Assembly: GCA_029559035.1 (NCBI GenBank)
Contig: JAKQCT010000026.1
Location: 1-41,234 of the forward strand
Direction: 5' to 3'
From: Acidobacteriota bacterium
GTDB taxonomy: Bacteria; Acidobacteriota; UBA4820
DNA length: 41,234 bases
A program made the translations under genes and the position numbers. Below are positions 12,675 to 23,692 of this stretch, piece by piece; within the stretch, counting starts at the first letter, position 1; each line of letters starts with the position of its first letter. Below the pieces are notes generated by a model. It worked only from the letters and a program-made list of their open reading frames with translations. It was not told the DNA's origin and did no database searches.

Positions 12675-14494
12675 TTTCTCCTGAGCCTTTCGATCTCCAC
12701 GCGGAGGATCGTCAGCGCCGAAGGCGTCACCCCCGGTATCCGCGAAGCTTCCAGCAGGGTCGCGGGCTTCTTTGAGATCAACCTTTCGACGATCTCCCTC
12801 GAAAGTCCCGGCAGACTCTTGATATCAAGCTTTGCAGGGATCCTTGTTCCCAGAGAGCCGGCCAGCTTCTCCGCTTCCTCCCTCTGCCTTTCCCTGTAGC
12901 CTTCGTCCTTTATCTCGGATACCAGGTACGCCCGCATGAAGGGGTCTTCAAGGGATATTTCACTCATTATATTTGGGATATCCGCGTCCGATCTTTTTAA
13001 TAACGTGTACAGGCTCGATCCTTTCCCCCCGAGCTTTTTCGTTTTGAGGTCCGCGAGATGACGGTCGAAGGCTTTTTCCCTGGACCCGCGGAACCCGGAT
13101 TCCCCTTCCGGTATCAACCCTCTTTCTTCGGCGCAGCCGCTCAGCCTGCGGTAGGCCGAATGGCGGTCCAGAAGAAGCCTGTATTCCGCCCTTGAGGTGA
13201 AAAGCCTGTATGGCTCCAGGACCCCGTTGGCCACGAGGTCTGACACCATGACGCCAAGGTAGCTCTCGTGCCGTCCAAGCCTGAAAGGATCTTTCTTTCC
13301 GAGTTTCGCTCCTATGTTGAAAGCCGCGTAGAGCCCGAGCCCCGCGGCTTCCTCGTACCCCGTCGTCCCGATGATCTGCCCCGCGAAATGTAGTCCTTCG
13401 ACGCCTTTGAAACACAGGTCCATGTCAAGGGATGTCGGCTGGATGAAGTCGTACTCCACCGCGTAGCCGTAAGTCAGGACCTTCGCCTCCTCGAGGGCCG
13501 GAATGGACCTTATGAAGGCGTCCTGAGCCTTCCTAGGGAGCGATGTGGATATCCCGTTCGGGTAGATCTCGTCCGAATCAAGTCCCTGGGGCTCTAGGAA
13601 CACCTGGTGCCTTTCATGGTGGGGGAACTTGACCACCTTGTCCTCGAGGGAAGGACAGTACCGCGGTCCTATCCCGCGGATAAGTCCTTTATAGAGAGGC
13701 GATTCTCCGAGGAACGACCTGACTATCTCCGCGGTCTCCTTGGTGGTGTGGGTGATGTGACAGGCCACCTGCGGAAGCGCCGGGAATGGCCTCGAAAAGA
13801 GAGAGAAAGGTTCCGGAACCTCGTCCCCCAGTTGAGTTTCCGCCGCGTCCCAGTTTATTGACCTTCGGGCAAGCCTCGCGGGAGTGCCGGTCTTGAGCCT
13901 GCCGAAGACCACTCCCTGCTTTTCCAGGTTGTCTGCCAGAAGGTTCGACGAGGGTTCACCGATCCTTCCCCCATAGGTTTCCTCTAGGCCGACGAACATC
14001 TTTGCCCTGAGGAAGGTCCCCGAGGTTATGAGCGCCATCCCGGTCCTGAGAATACGCCCGTCCTCCAGCCGTACGCCTCTGACGCGTCCTGCCGAGACCT
14101 CCAGCTCGACCGCCTCTCCCTGCAAGATCTCGAGTAAGGGGCGTCCGGCAAGTATACGGCGGACTTCCCTTGAATACTCCTCCCTGTCCGACTGACAGCG
14201 CAGCCCCTGGACGGCGGCCCCCTTGCTGCCGTTCAGGATCCTGAACTGGATCCCGGTCCTGTCCGCCGCCTTTGCCATCAGGCCGCCGAGAGCGTCTATC
14301 TCTCTGACCAGGTGTCCCTTCCCGACTCCGCCGATGCTCGGATTGCAGGACATCCTCGATATGGCGTCTCCGTCGTGGGTCACGAGGGCTGTATCGAACC
14401 CCATACCCGACAGGATATAAGCGGCCTCGGCCCCGGCGTGCCCTCCGCCGATGACCACCGCGTCATATTTCGTCCCTTTGTTCCCCGTCCTCAT
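12671..14494 (-). CDS. mnmG: MnmG (GidA), tRNA U34 carboxymethylaminomethyl-modification enzyme, FAD subunit
   Basis: The 607-residue protein is full length for the family. The FAD-binding GGGHAGAEAA motif lies near 16-25, with SCNPSIGGVGKGH just after it, and the C-terminal helical domain ends in a tRNA-interacting region. MnmG and MnmE together install the cmnm5 group at wobble uridine 34 of tRNAs, using folate carbon and FAD. It overlaps mnmE upstream and rsmG downstream by four bases each, as in many bacteria where these genes are co-transcribed. Confidence 0.97.
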   Translation of the reverse strand: MRTGNKGTKYDAVVIGGGHAGAEAAYILSGMGFDTALVTHDGDAISRMSCNPSIGGVGKGHLVREIDALGGLMAKAADRTGIQFRILNGSKGAAVQGLRCQSDREEYSREVRRILAGRPLLEILQGEAVELEVSAGRVRGVRLEDGRILRTGMALITSGTFLRAKMFVGLEETYGGRIGEPSSNLLADNLEKQGVVFGRLKTGTPARLARRSINWDAAETQLGDEVPEPFSLFSRPFPALPQVACHITHTTKETAEIVRSFLGESPLYKGLIRGIGPRYCPSLEDKVVKFPHHERHQVFLEPQGLDSDEIYPNGISTSLPRKAQDAFIRSIPALEEAKVLTYGYAVEYDFIQPTSLDMDLCFKGVEGLHFAGQIIGTTGYEEAAGLGLYAAFNIGAKLGKKDPFRLGRHESYLGVMVSDLVANGVLEPYRLFTSRAEYRLLLDRHSAYRRLSGCAEERGLIPEGESGFRGSREKAFDRHLADLKTKKLGGKGSSLYTLLKRSDADIPNIMSEISLEDPFMRAYLVSEIKDEGYRERQREEAEKLAGSLGTRIPAKLDIKSLPGLSREIVERLISKKPATLLEASRIPGVTPSALTILRVEIERLRRK

Positions 14495-15840
14495 TTTCCT
14501 ATGCAGAAACCGCTGAAAATAAGATCGTACAGCTCTTCCCCCGAAGCTGAAAGGAGCAGTTCGTCTATCTCCCTCTGGGCTTCCCGCGCTTTCTCCGCGG
14601 CAAGAAGCTCGTTCTCTCCGGAAGTCACCGCTTTTTCCGCTTCAGCAAGAGCCGCTTCGATCCCGAGCAGGCATTCTTCCTGCCTTCCGTTCATGAGAAA
14701 AATACCTTTCTTCGGCAGGTTCCTTTTTCCCCACTCGGAAAGCCTCTTTATCAGGCCGTCCATGCCCTCCCCCGTCCTGTTGCTTATTTCAAGGGCTTTT
14801 AGTGCGGCTCCATGGCCTTTTTTTCCGTAAAGGTCCTTCTTCGAGGCAATGAACAAAAGCGGTTTCCTGTCCAGCATCCTCAGCGCTTCATCGTCCGCGG
14901 CATCCCAGCCTCTGCTACCGTCGAAAAGGAACAGGACCGCGTCCGCTCTTTTCGCGCTTTCCAAAGCCCTTAAGATCCCTTCCTTTTCTATCCCGGGCTT
15001 CTTCCTCCTGGCGCCCGCCATGTCCATGAAAACCATGGGTATCCCATCGATGTCGAGCTTTTCCTCTATCATGTCCCTGGTCGTTCCCGGATGAGGCGTG
15101 ACTATCGCCCGTTCCCTTCCCAGCAGGCAATTGAAGAGGGAGGACTTTCCGGAGTTCGGCGCCCCGAATATGGCCACCCTGAAACCTTCACGGACCGGGC
15201 GGCTTCTCCTCGAAAGGGAGAGCGCATCCCTTACGCTTTTAAGGACCGGAAGGAGTTCTTTTTTCCAGGTTTTTATCCCCGGCTGGGGGACCTCTTCCGG
15301 AAAATCTATCCTAGCCTCCCACTTCGCCCTTAGCTGAAGTATAGCCTCTTTAAGGGCGAGGATCCTGGACCGGGAAGATCCGGAGCCGGAGATCCCGACG
15401 GCGCAGGCTTCGAGTTCGGTTTCGGCCCTCACCAGATCGCCGAGGCTCTCAGCTTCCTCCGCGGCCATCTTGCCAGCAAGGACCGCCCGGTATGAGAACT
15501 CCCCCGGAAGAGCTTCCCTCGCCCCCAGTGCGAAGAGGGACGAGCGCAGCCCCCTGATCACGCCTTCCGAGCCGTGGCATTGGAACTCCGCGCAATCCTC
15601 CCCGGTGTAGGAGTTGGGAGATGGAAACGCCAATGCCAGGATCGAGTCCACCGGCTTCCCCTCCAGGTTCCTGAGAAGCCCGCTTACGGCCGTCCTGGGG
15701 TTTTTCCAAGGGTCGGATTTCGAAAAGAAGAGTTTTTTCGTTATCTTTCTGGACAGCGGCCCGGACACTCTCACGGCTCTCAGAGCCGAGCGGCCGGGGT
15801 AGGTCATCTCTCCGAATATGGTTCCTTCAAGGTCAGGCAT
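14491..15840 (-). CDS. mnmE: MnmE (TrmE), tRNA U34 modification GTPase
   Basis: The 449-residue protein has the N-terminal folate-binding domain, a helical domain holding a GTPase insert and the C-terminal FCIGK motif with its essential cysteine. In the GTPase, GAPNSGKS (226-233) is the P-loop and PGTTRD the G2 region. The G3 motif reads DMAG where DTAG is usual, and the G4 motif reads SKKD (333-336) where NKxD is usual. The protein works as a dimer with MnmG. Its start overlaps the yidC end by eight bases and its end overlaps mnmG by four. Confidence 0.96.
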   Translation of the reverse strand: MPDLEGTIFGEMTYPGRSALRAVRVSGPLSRKITKKLFFSKSDPWKNPRTAVSGLLRNLEGKPVDSILALAFPSPNSYTGEDCAEFQCHGSEGVIRGLRSSLFALGAREALPGEFSYRAVLAGKMAAEEAESLGDLVRAETELEACAVGISGSGSSRSRILALKEAILQLRAKWEARIDFPEEVPQPGIKTWKKELLPVLKSVRDALSLSRRSRPVREGFRVAIFGAPNSGKSSLFNCLLGRERAIVTPHPGTTRDMIEEKLDIDGIPMVFMDMAGARRKKPGIEKEGILRALESAKRADAVLFLFDGSRGWDAADDEALRMLDRKPLLFIASKKDLYGKKGHGAALKALEISNRTGEGMDGLIKRLSEWGKRNLPKKGIFLMNGRQEECLLGIEAALAEAEKAVTSGENELLAAEKAREAQREIDELLLSASGEELYDLIFSGFCIGK

Positions 15841-17575
15841 GGGACGGGCGCGAAGGCCCCTTTGGCGTGGATTTCTTTGCCTTCTGGGCTTCGAGCGCCC
15901 TCTTTTCCACCTGCTTGTTGATGATCGCCTGCTGCCCCATTGTCAGGATGTTGTTCGCCAGCCAGTAGAGGGTAAGCCCGGCGGGAGCCCAGAGGCAGAA
16001 CCAGGTGAACATCACCGGCATCGTGTACATCATGACCTTCTGCGTCGGTTCGGTCATCTGCGTTCCGCTCATCATGGTCGAGAGGAACATGGAGATCCCC
16101 ATCAGGATCGGAGTTATGTAAAGCGGGTCGGCAAGGGAAAGATCCTTTATCCACAGGAAGAAATGGGCTCCCCTAAGGTCTATCGTGTTGGGGAGCATCG
16201 TGAAGAGAGCCCAGAAGACGGGAAGCTGGAGAAGGAGCGGAAGGCACCCGCTCATTCCGCCGAGCGGGTTCACTCCCTCTTTCTTGTACAGCTCCATGAC
16301 CTCTTCGTTCATCTTCGCGCGGGTCTGCATGTTCATGCCGATCTTCTTGTACTTCGCCCTGATCTTGTCGATCTGGGGCTTCAGCTTCTTCATCGCCTCG
16401 CCCATCTCCTTCATCTTGACCATCGAGCTCTGGGTGAAAGGATAGAAGAATATCTTCATGACCAGTGTCAGCAGGAGGATCGCTATCCCGTAGTTCGCCG
16501 TGTACGCGTAGAGCTTGTTCAGCCCCCACAGCAGGAAGGCGCAGATCGCCGAGAACCAGCTCCAGCCCCAGTTCATCATCCTGAAGACCTGTCCCCCCAG
16601 CCCTCTCAGGGACGGGTAATCCTTCGGGCCGAGAAACAGCTTCCCCCTGCCTTTCGTTTCAATGATCATCGATATGTCTGTCTCCGAAGGGTGCAGCTCC
16701 TGAAGTTCCGCAGCTACCGACATCGTCCTGACCTTCAGCGAAGAGATGGGCTCCTCAGGAAGGAAAACGGCCGTGAAGTAATTGTTGGCTATGCCCGCCC
16801 AGGAGACGCTTCCTCCGTAGGGCTGATCTTGCGGATCCCCGGAGGGCTTCTTGCCCCTGACCGCCTTGTGGAACTTCCCTCCGGCCTCGTAACCGACATA
16901 TTCCTGCTGGTAATACTTGTTCTTCGCCTGCTCCTTGGTAAGCCTGGAGAATCCCGGCCCCCAGATCAACGGGACGGTTTCGAGGACGCGTCCGTCCCTG
17001 GAAGCGGACATGTCGAACGACATGACATATCCTTTATCTTCCACTCGAAAAGCCTTGATAACGGTATTTCCTTTTCCGTCAGACCACTTGAAGGTCAAAC
17101 CTTGAGCGTTTTGTTCCACATGGAACAGTCCCTCGTTGACGGCCTTGTCATAAGCAGCGTCTCCCGAAAGGACCGCCAGGGGGTAGGACTGTGTGGCTTC
17201 GCTCAAAGGCGAGACAAGGTCGTCCTGGGAGGAAGCTCCTTTTTCCTTGAACTTCTTCATGAAGGCGTGCACCAGCACCGCGCCCCTGTTGGAGAAATGG
17301 AGTTCCATCTCGCCGTTCTCGATCTTGAAGGTGCCGGCCTCATCCGCCGATAGCGGCTCGGACGGGATGATCGGCGGCGCCGGCTGGACGGCGTCCGTGC
17401 GGGTCTCCGGAGAAGCCTTCTCCGCCGTCGCGGGTTGGTTCTTGTTGTCGGTTTGCTCAGGAGGCTTGTTCGGCGTGAAGAACATCGCCCAGACGATAAA
17501 AACTCCCGCGATGAGCGCCGTGGTCAGGATCAACCGTGAAAAGCCGATCGGTTCTTCTTGTCCTATCTGATTCAT
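15833..17575 (-). CDS. yidC: YidC, membrane protein insertase
   Basis: The 580-residue protein has the Gram-negative YidC plan: an N-terminal membrane anchor (LILTTALIAGVFIVWAMFF), a large periplasmic domain of about 330 residues, and five conserved membrane segments (starting YGIAILLLTLVMKIFFYPFT) with the basic cytoplasmic helical loop between them. The long periplasmic domain points to a two-membrane cell. It inserts small membrane proteins such as the ATP synthase c subunit, alone or with SecYEG. The basic C-terminus ends in KKSTPKGPSRPSHA. It directly follows yidD, and no jag gene separates it from mnmE. Confidence 0.97.
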   Translation of the reverse strand: MNQIGQEEPIGFSRLILTTALIAGVFIVWAMFFTPNKPPEQTDNKNQPATAEKASPETRTDAVQPAPPIIPSEPLSADEAGTFKIENGEMELHFSNRGAVLVHAFMKKFKEKGASSQDDLVSPLSEATQSYPLAVLSGDAAYDKAVNEGLFHVEQNAQGLTFKWSDGKGNTVIKAFRVEDKGYVMSFDMSASRDGRVLETVPLIWGPGFSRLTKEQAKNKYYQQEYVGYEAGGKFHKAVRGKKPSGDPQDQPYGGSVSWAGIANNYFTAVFLPEEPISSLKVRTMSVAAELQELHPSETDISMIIETKGRGKLFLGPKDYPSLRGLGGQVFRMMNWGWSWFSAICAFLLWGLNKLYAYTANYGIAILLLTLVMKIFFYPFTQSSMVKMKEMGEAMKKLKPQIDKIRAKYKKIGMNMQTRAKMNEEVMELYKKEGVNPLGGMSGCLPLLLQLPVFWALFTMLPNTIDLRGAHFFLWIKDLSLADPLYITPILMGISMFLSTMMSGTQMTEPTQKVMMYTMPVMFTWFCLWAPAGLTLYWLANNILTMGQQAIINKQVEKRALEAQKAKKSTPKGPSRPSHA

Positions 17576-17811
17576 TATAAAGACCTTTCGCTGTTTTCAG
17601 CCTCTGGGACGGGATCGTAGCCTCCCGCGTGGAAAGGGTGGCACTTCGAGAGCCTCTTGGCCGCCAGCACCCCCCCCTTGAGCGCCCCGAACCTCTCTAT
17701 GGACCCGAAGGCGTAATCGGAACAGGAGGGATAAAACCTGCATGCCGGCGGTAAAATGGGCCTGAAGACCCACCTGTATATCTTTATGAGAAGGAGGAGT
17801 ATTTCCCTCAT
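17575..17811 (-). CDS. yidD: YidD, membrane protein insertion efficiency factor
   Basis: The 78-residue protein has the YidD signature: an N-terminal amphipathic membrane helix, then PPACRFYPSCSDYAFGSIER and CHPFHAGGYDPVP, with the three conserved cysteines. It acts at the inner membrane with YidC to help membrane protein insertion. The start overlaps rnpA's end by four bases and the end abuts yidC, the usual gene order. Confidence 0.95.
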   Translation of the reverse strand: MREILLLLIKIYRWVFRPILPPACRFYPSCSDYAFGSIERFGALKGGVLAAKRLSKCHPFHAGGYDPVPEAENSERSL

Positions 17812-18176
17812 TGCGACAGCTTTTCCGCGAGAAGGGCGAACGATTCCGCCGCCTCCGGCGTCCTCATTTCCGCGGATCCCTTTTTCGCGTTGACGACGAT
17901 GTCGAAGCTCCCGGCGATGAGCGCCCTCTGCCTCCTGAACGCCTCCCTGAGGACTCTCTTCACCCTGTTCCTCACGACCGAACCCCCGACCTTCTTCGAG
18001 ACCGTGAGTCCGAGCCTGTGACGCCCGAGGCCGTTCTCCCTGACGTAAACGACAAAAAGCCGAAAGAAATAAGATCTCTTGATCTCATATACAGAGAGGA
18101 ACTCCCTTCTCTTTCGGAGACGGTCCGTTTTTGCAAAGGTTCCGGTTCTCGGAGTCTTTAGGGCGTGAGGCGCCAT
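17808..18176 (-). CDS. rnpA: RnpA, protein component of RNase P
   Basis: RnpA helps the RNase P RNA cut tRNA 5' leaders. The 122-residue protein contains the family motif [15 protein letters not shown] near 70-84, and the aromatic segment near 37-45. The only reasonable start codon is ATG at 18176, which overlaps the end of rpmH by 19 bases in another frame. Such an rpmH-rnpA overlap is unusual, though Thermus is known to have one. Confidence 0.94.
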   Translation of the reverse strand: MAPHALKTPRTGTFAKTDRLRKRREFLSVYEIKRSYFFRLFVVYVRENGLGRHRLGLTVSKKVGGSVVRNRVKRVLREAFRRQRALIAGSFDIVVNAKKGSAEMRTPEAAESFALLAEKLSQ

Positions 18177-18292
18177 CGGCCCTTGGCACGCCTGGCGGCA
18201 AGGACCTTTCTTCCGCCCTTGGTGGCCATTCTAGCCCTGAATCCGTGGGTCTTGGCCCTGTGGCGTCTGTTCGGCTGATATGTTCTCTTCAT
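18158..18292 (-). CDS. rpmH: RpmH, ribosomal protein L34
   Basis: The 44-residue protein reads [19 protein letters not shown], followed by the usual [16 protein letters not shown] and RLTP end. This basic sequence is unmistakable for L34 of the large ribosomal subunit. An AGGAAG site lies upstream of the ATG. It starts 29 bases past the atpC stop and overlaps rnpA, so it is probably read with both neighbours. Confidence 0.98.
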   Translation of the reverse strand: MKRTYQPNRRHRAKTHGFRARMATKGGRKVLAARRAKGRWRLTP

Positions 18293-18321
18293 GACTCAAC
18301 TTCCTTTCGTCGAACGGGTGA

Positions 18322-18747
18322 TTATAGCACAAAACTCTTTTTTTCCAAAAGCAGCAGTTTCTGCGCCGCCTCTTCGTACGAGATGAACGGCCCCCGGTCA
18401 TCCGGTCCGGCCGTCCTGAGCCTGTCCTCGGCGGTCTTTTTCAGCTCTTTCACCCTTTCGATCTCCAGTTCCTCTTCTCTCTCCACTCTTTCCGCTATCA
18501 CGGTCACTTTTTTCGGGAGGACCTCGACGAAGCCTCCCTCCACGAAGAAGCGGCGCGGCTTCCCCGCCGGCCCGGCGAATTCCAGGATGCCCGGGCTCAG
18601 AGTCGAGATGAGCGGAACATGATATACCATGGCGCTCAGGTACCCTTTCGCGCAGGGTATCAGAACTATCGACACTTCCTCCTTCAGGACCCTCCTGAGG
18701 GGGGTTACGATCTCGAGCAATAGGTGCGGTTCGTGCCTGTCGGTCAT
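18322..18747 (-). CDS. atpC: ATP synthase epsilon subunit
   Basis: The 141-residue protein has the epsilon fold: an N-terminal beta-sandwich with MVYHVPLISTLSPGILEF and FVEGGFVEVLPKKVTVIAE, then a C-terminal helical hairpin rich in charged residues. It forms part of the central stalk and can inhibit ATP hydrolysis. Its start is six bases past the atpD stop. It is the last atp gene, with rpmH 29 bases downstream. Confidence 0.95.
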   Translation of the reverse strand: MTDRHEPHLLLEIVTPLRRVLKEEVSIVLIPCAKGYLSAMVYHVPLISTLSPGILEFAGPAGKPRRFFVEGGFVEVLPKKVTVIAERVEREEELEIERVKELKKTAEDRLRTAGPDDRGPFISYEEAAQKLLLLEKKSFVL

Positions 18748-18753
18748 GCCGGC

Positions 18754-20199
<1,446 letters not shown>

Positions 20200-21060
20200 T
20201 TAGCTCTGGGCCTCAGCGCCGCTGACGACCTCTATGATCTCTTTCGTTATCGCCGCCTGCCTCACGCGGTTGGCGTGAAGGGTCAGCTTGTCTATCATTT
20301 CCTTCGCGCTCCTGGTGGCGTTCTCCATGGCCGCCATCCTCGCCCCCTGCTCGGAAGCGTACGATTCCAGGAGAGCCTGAAAGATCGAGAAAGAAAGCTG
20401 CCTCGGAAGGAGCGTCCTGAGTATCTCCTCCTCGGAAGGCTCGAAAATGAACTCCTCCTCGAAAGCGGTCTGGACCTCCTCCCTGCAGAACGGAACAAGC
20501 CTTTTAACGGTGATCTTCTGTGTGATAAGGGTCTTGAACTCGTTGTAGACCAGGTAGACCGCGTCGTACCCTCCCTCGAGGAATAGCCTGGAGGCGTGAT
20601 CTGCTATTTCCCCCGCCTTCTCGTATTCGGGCTTCGAAGAGACCCCTATCCAGATCTTTCCGATCTCGAACTCCCTTCTCTTGAAGAAGTCCCTGCCCCT
20701 CCTGCCGACGATGTCGACCGTGACCTCGGCTCCCGAGTCGGCCTTGTCCTTTATGAACGCCAAAGAAGCTCTCAGGAGGTTGGAGTTGAAAGCCCCGCAA
20801 AGACCGCGGTCGGCTGTGACGACGATGACCCGTACCCTCTTCTCTTCCCTTTCGGAAAGCATCGGATGAGTCCCGTCGGCGGCCCTTCTCGCAAGGGCGC
20901 ACACCACATCTTCAAGCTTGCCTGCGTAGGGCCTCGAGCGCATCATGGCCTCTTCGGCCCTGCGGAGCTTTGCCGCGGAGACCATCTTCATGGCCTTCGT
21001 TATCTGCCCCGTGTTCCTGACCGACTTGATGCGCCTTCTTATGTCCCTTATGTTCGCCAT
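20200..21060 (-). CDS. atpG: ATP synthase gamma subunit
   Basis: The 286-residue protein begins MANIRDIRRRIKSVRNTGQI and ends with the typical C-terminal helix (ARMAAMENATRSAKEMIDKL, then NRVRQAAITKEIIEVVSGA). These helices form the rotating coiled coil in the F1 core, with a Rossmann-like domain between (VIVVTADRGLCGAFNSNLLR). It starts three bases past the atpA stop. Confidence 0.97.
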   Translation of the reverse strand: MANIRDIRRRIKSVRNTGQITKAMKMVSAAKLRRAEEAMMRSRPYAGKLEDVVCALARRAADGTHPMLSEREEKRVRVIVVTADRGLCGAFNSNLLRASLAFIKDKADSGAEVTVDIVGRRGRDFFKRREFEIGKIWIGVSSKPEYEKAGEIADHASRLFLEGGYDAVYLVYNEFKTLITQKITVKRLVPFCREEVQTAFEEEFIFEPSEEEILRTLLPRQLSFSIFQALLESYASEQGARMAAMENATRSAKEMIDKLTLHANRVRQAAITKEIIEVVSGAEAQS

Positions 21061-21063
21061 GGA

Positions 21064-22572
21064 TCAGCCCTTGAGGAAATCCCTCTTGTAATCTCCCAGG
21101 AGCTTGTTCAGGGTTTCCTCCAGATCCTTCGACAGGACCTTCTCCTTCCTCAGGGACTCCATGAACTTCTCGCCGTTCACGTCGAGGTATTCGAAAAGCC
21201 CTTTCTCGAACTCGCGGCATCTTTCGATGGGAAGTTCGTCGAGGTAGCCGTGGGTCCCGGCGTAGACGATCGCTATCTGCTTGACGACGTCGATCGGCTG
21301 GTACTGGTCCTGCTTCAATATCTCGACGAGCCTCGCGCCTCTGTTGAGCTGAGCCTGCGTGGCCTTGTCCAGGTCGGAGCCGAACTGGGCGAAAGCCGCC
21401 AGCTCGCGGTACTGGGCGAGGTCCAACCTCAGCGTTCCCGCCACCCCTTTCATCGCCTTGATCTGCGCGTTGCCTCCTACCCTGCTGACCGATATGCCGA
21501 CGTTGAGCGCCGGGCGGACTCCCTGGTAGAAAAGGTCCGATTCGAGGTAGATCTGCCCGTCGGTTATCGATATGACGTTCGTCGGGATGTAGGCGGAAAC
21601 GTCTCCCGCCTGGGTTTCTATTATCGGAAGGGCGGTCAGGGAGCCCCCGCCGTTCTTAGCGTTGAGCTTCGCCGCCCTTTCGAGGAGCCTGGAATGAAGG
21701 TAGAAGACGTCGCCGGGGTAAGCCTCGCGGCCGGGGGGCCTCCTGAGCAGGAGGGAGATCTCCCTGTACGCCGCGGCGTGCTTGGAAAGATCGTCGTAAA
21801 CGACAAGGACGTCCTTGCCCCTGTGCATGAAATACTCGCCTATGGCGCATCCCGCGTAGGGCGCTATGTACTGCAGGGTCGCCGGTTCCGAAGCGGAGGC
21901 CGAAACAACGATGGTGTGATTCATCGCCCCGTACGATTCGAGCGTCTTGACCACCTGCGCGATGGTGGACCTCTTCTGGCCTACAGCCACATAGATGCAG
22001 ATGACATCCTTCCCCTTCTGGTTGATTATCGTGTCGAGGGCGATCGCGGTCTTGCCTGTCTGTCTGTCGCCGATTATCAGCTCTCTCTGGCCCCTGCCGA
22101 TCGGGATCATGGTGTCTATGGCCTTCAGGCCTGTCTGGAGGGGGACCCTTACCGGCTCCCTCTGGACTATCGAGGGGGCGATAACTTCAAGCGGGCGCCT
22201 CTCGCTTGCTTCTATCTGGGAAGCCCCGTCCAGCGGTTCGCCCAGCGGGTTCACCACCCTCCCCATCAGGGCGTCGCTCACGGGAACGCTGAGGATGTTT
22301 CCGGTCCTTCTGGCCTCGTCTCCCTCTTTGAGGTGGGTGTACTCTCCCAGCAGGACCACGCCTACGCTGTCTTCCTCGAGGTTCAGGGCCATACCGTAAA
22401 GGTCTTTGTCGAAGGAGACAAGCTCGCCCGACATGACCTTGTCGAGGCCGTAGACCCTGGCGATGCCGTCCCCGACGGAGATGACATATCCCACTTCGGA
22501 GACCTGGAGCTTCTTCTCGAAGCCCTGCAGTTCCGCCTTCAGAATCGATTCGATCTCAGAAACCCTTATCAT
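21064..22572 (-). CDS. atpA: ATP synthase alpha subunit
   Basis: The 502-residue protein is full length and carries the P-loop GDRQTGKT at 168-175, the Arg-bearing segment [15 protein letters not shown] and a C-terminal helical bundle. It forms the non-catalytic nucleotide sites alternating with beta in F1. It begins three bases after atpH and ends three before atpG, so the F1 genes are tightly packed. Confidence 0.98.
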   Translation of the reverse strand: MIRVSEIESILKAELQGFEKKLQVSEVGYVISVGDGIARVYGLDKVMSGELVSFDKDLYGMALNLEEDSVGVVLLGEYTHLKEGDEARRTGNILSVPVSDALMGRVVNPLGEPLDGASQIEASERRPLEVIAPSIVQREPVRVPLQTGLKAIDTMIPIGRGQRELIIGDRQTGKTAIALDTIINQKGKDVICIYVAVGQKRSTIAQVVKTLESYGAMNHTIVVSASASEPATLQYIAPYAGCAIGEYFMHRGKDVLVVYDDLSKHAAAYREISLLLRRPPGREAYPGDVFYLHSRLLERAAKLNAKNGGGSLTALPIIETQAGDVSAYIPTNVISITDGQIYLESDLFYQGVRPALNVGISVSRVGGNAQIKAMKGVAGTLRLDLAQYRELAAFAQFGSDLDKATQAQLNRGARLVEILKQDQYQPIDVVKQIAIVYAGTHGYLDELPIERCREFEKGLFEYLDVNGEKFMESLRKEKVLSKDLEETLNKLLGDYKRDFLKG

Positions 22573-22575
22573 CCA

Positions 22576-23115
22576 TCACCTCTTAAGGAGTGAATTTCTC
22601 ATGTCTTCAAGGGCCCTTCTGAGGGTCCCGTCGTAAACCCTTGAGCCTATCCTCACTTCGCAGCCGCCTATCAGGTCAGGCTCGACGACCGGCTCGAGCT
22701 CCACCTTCCTGCGGAGTTTCGCGGAGACCTCCGCCTCCAGGGATCTTTTCTGTTCAGCCGAAATGGGCTTCGCGGAAAGGACCTTACCCCTCGCGACTCC
22801 TTCCGATTCATCCGCCAGGTCCGAGATGGAGCTCACCATCTCCCGCCAGATGGAGATCCTTCTCCTTGAGACCACGAGCTTCACGAACGCCTCGAGATCC
22901 CTGTCGAATCCCGCGTTCTTCGCCACAACCTCTATCATCCGCTCCTTTGCCTCGGCCGGGACCGAGGGGTTGGAAAAGAGCTTCTGAAGATCCGGCACGG
23001 CCTCGAGCACCTCCGAAAAGAACCTTGCTTCCCGGAGGATCCTCCGCATTTTTTCCCTGCCGGCCACCGCCATCAGGGAATCGGCGTATTCTTTCGCGAG
23101 CCCTTTGTCAGCCAT
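22576..23115 (-). CDS. atpH: ATP synthase delta subunit
   Basis: The 179-residue protein shows the delta/OSCP pattern: an N-terminal helical bundle (LAKEYADSLMAVAGREKMRR) and a C-terminal domain with VLSAKPISAEQKRSLEAEVS and DLIGGCEVRIGSRVYDGTLR. It links the peripheral stalk to F1. Its start overlaps the end of atpF by eight bases. Confidence 0.94.
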   Translation of the reverse strand: MADKGLAKEYADSLMAVAGREKMRRILREARFFSEVLEAVPDLQKLFSNPSVPAEAKERMIEVVAKNAGFDRDLEAFVKLVVSRRRISIWREMVSSISDLADESEGVARGKVLSAKPISAEQKRSLEAEVSAKLRRKVELEPVVEPDLIGGCEVRIGSRVYDGTLRRALEDMRNSLLKR

Positions 23116-23692
23116 CGGCCCTGTCCCTGATATCTTTTGAAAAAAGCCCTATCAGCCTTTCTTCGTCCTCCGGTCGCATCGCTCCCCGTACCTGCTCGCG
23201 GGCCAGTCTGAGGGCTTCATCCACGGCGATGGCCCTGAGCCGCCTCTCGGCTTCCCGTTCCCTTCTCGAGAACTCATCGTCCGCTTCTTTTCTCAGCCAC
23301 TCCGCGCTCTTCCTGGCTTCGTCGGTGAGCCTCGCCTTTTCTCTTTCCGCCGCCCCCCTCGCTTCAGTTTCGATCTTCGCGACCTCGTCTTCCAGGCGCG
23401 CCATCTTGTCTTCCAGCTCTTTCAGTTTGGCGAGGGACTCCTTCTTCTCTTTCCTTGCGGTCTCGAGAGCGGACTCTATTTCGACCGTCCTCTTCCTCAG
23501 GACGTTGGGAAGCCTCCACCTGAGAAGGTAGTAGAAAAGGCCGGCGACGAGGGTCAGGTTTATGAACTGCCATACGACCGCGGGAATCCCCCAGATCGGG
23601 GAGAACCAGCCATGATGCCCTCCCCCTTCTTCCGAGGCGAAGGCGAGAACAGGAAGGATCATCGCCGCGAGGAATGAAATTCCTTTCTTCAT
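23108..23692 (-). CDS. atpF: ATP synthase b subunit, peripheral stalk
   Basis: The 194-residue protein starts with a hydrophobic leader ending LPVLAFAS and a second membrane helix (VVWQFINLTLVAGLFYYLL), followed by a long charged coiled coil with right-handed repeats. The leader before the membrane helix looks like a cleavable signal, as found in some deltaproteobacterial b subunits. With the next gene upstream it forms the b/b' pair of the peripheral stalk. It overlaps both neighbours by a few bases. Confidence 0.92.
   Translation of the reverse strand: MKKGISFLAAMILPVLAFASEEGGGHHGWFSPIWGIPAVVWQFINLTLVAGLFYYLLRWRLPNVLRKRTVEIESALETARKEKKESLAKLKELEDKMARLEDEVAKIETEARGAAEREKARLTDEARKSAEWLRKEADDEFSRREREAERRLRAIAVDEALRLAREQVRGAMRPEDEERLIGLFSKDIRDRADG

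Noticed and set aside
15818-17353. Long plus-strand open frame (511 codons) opposite yidC
   Set aside because: It mirrors a well-supported minus-strand yidC gene, has Arg/His/Leu-rich composition with no domain pattern, and lacks a ribosome site.
20596-22593. Long plus-strand open frame (665 codons) opposite atpA and atpG
   Set aside because: The opposite strand encodes clear ATP synthase subunits; the plus-strand frame is a codon-bias shadow.
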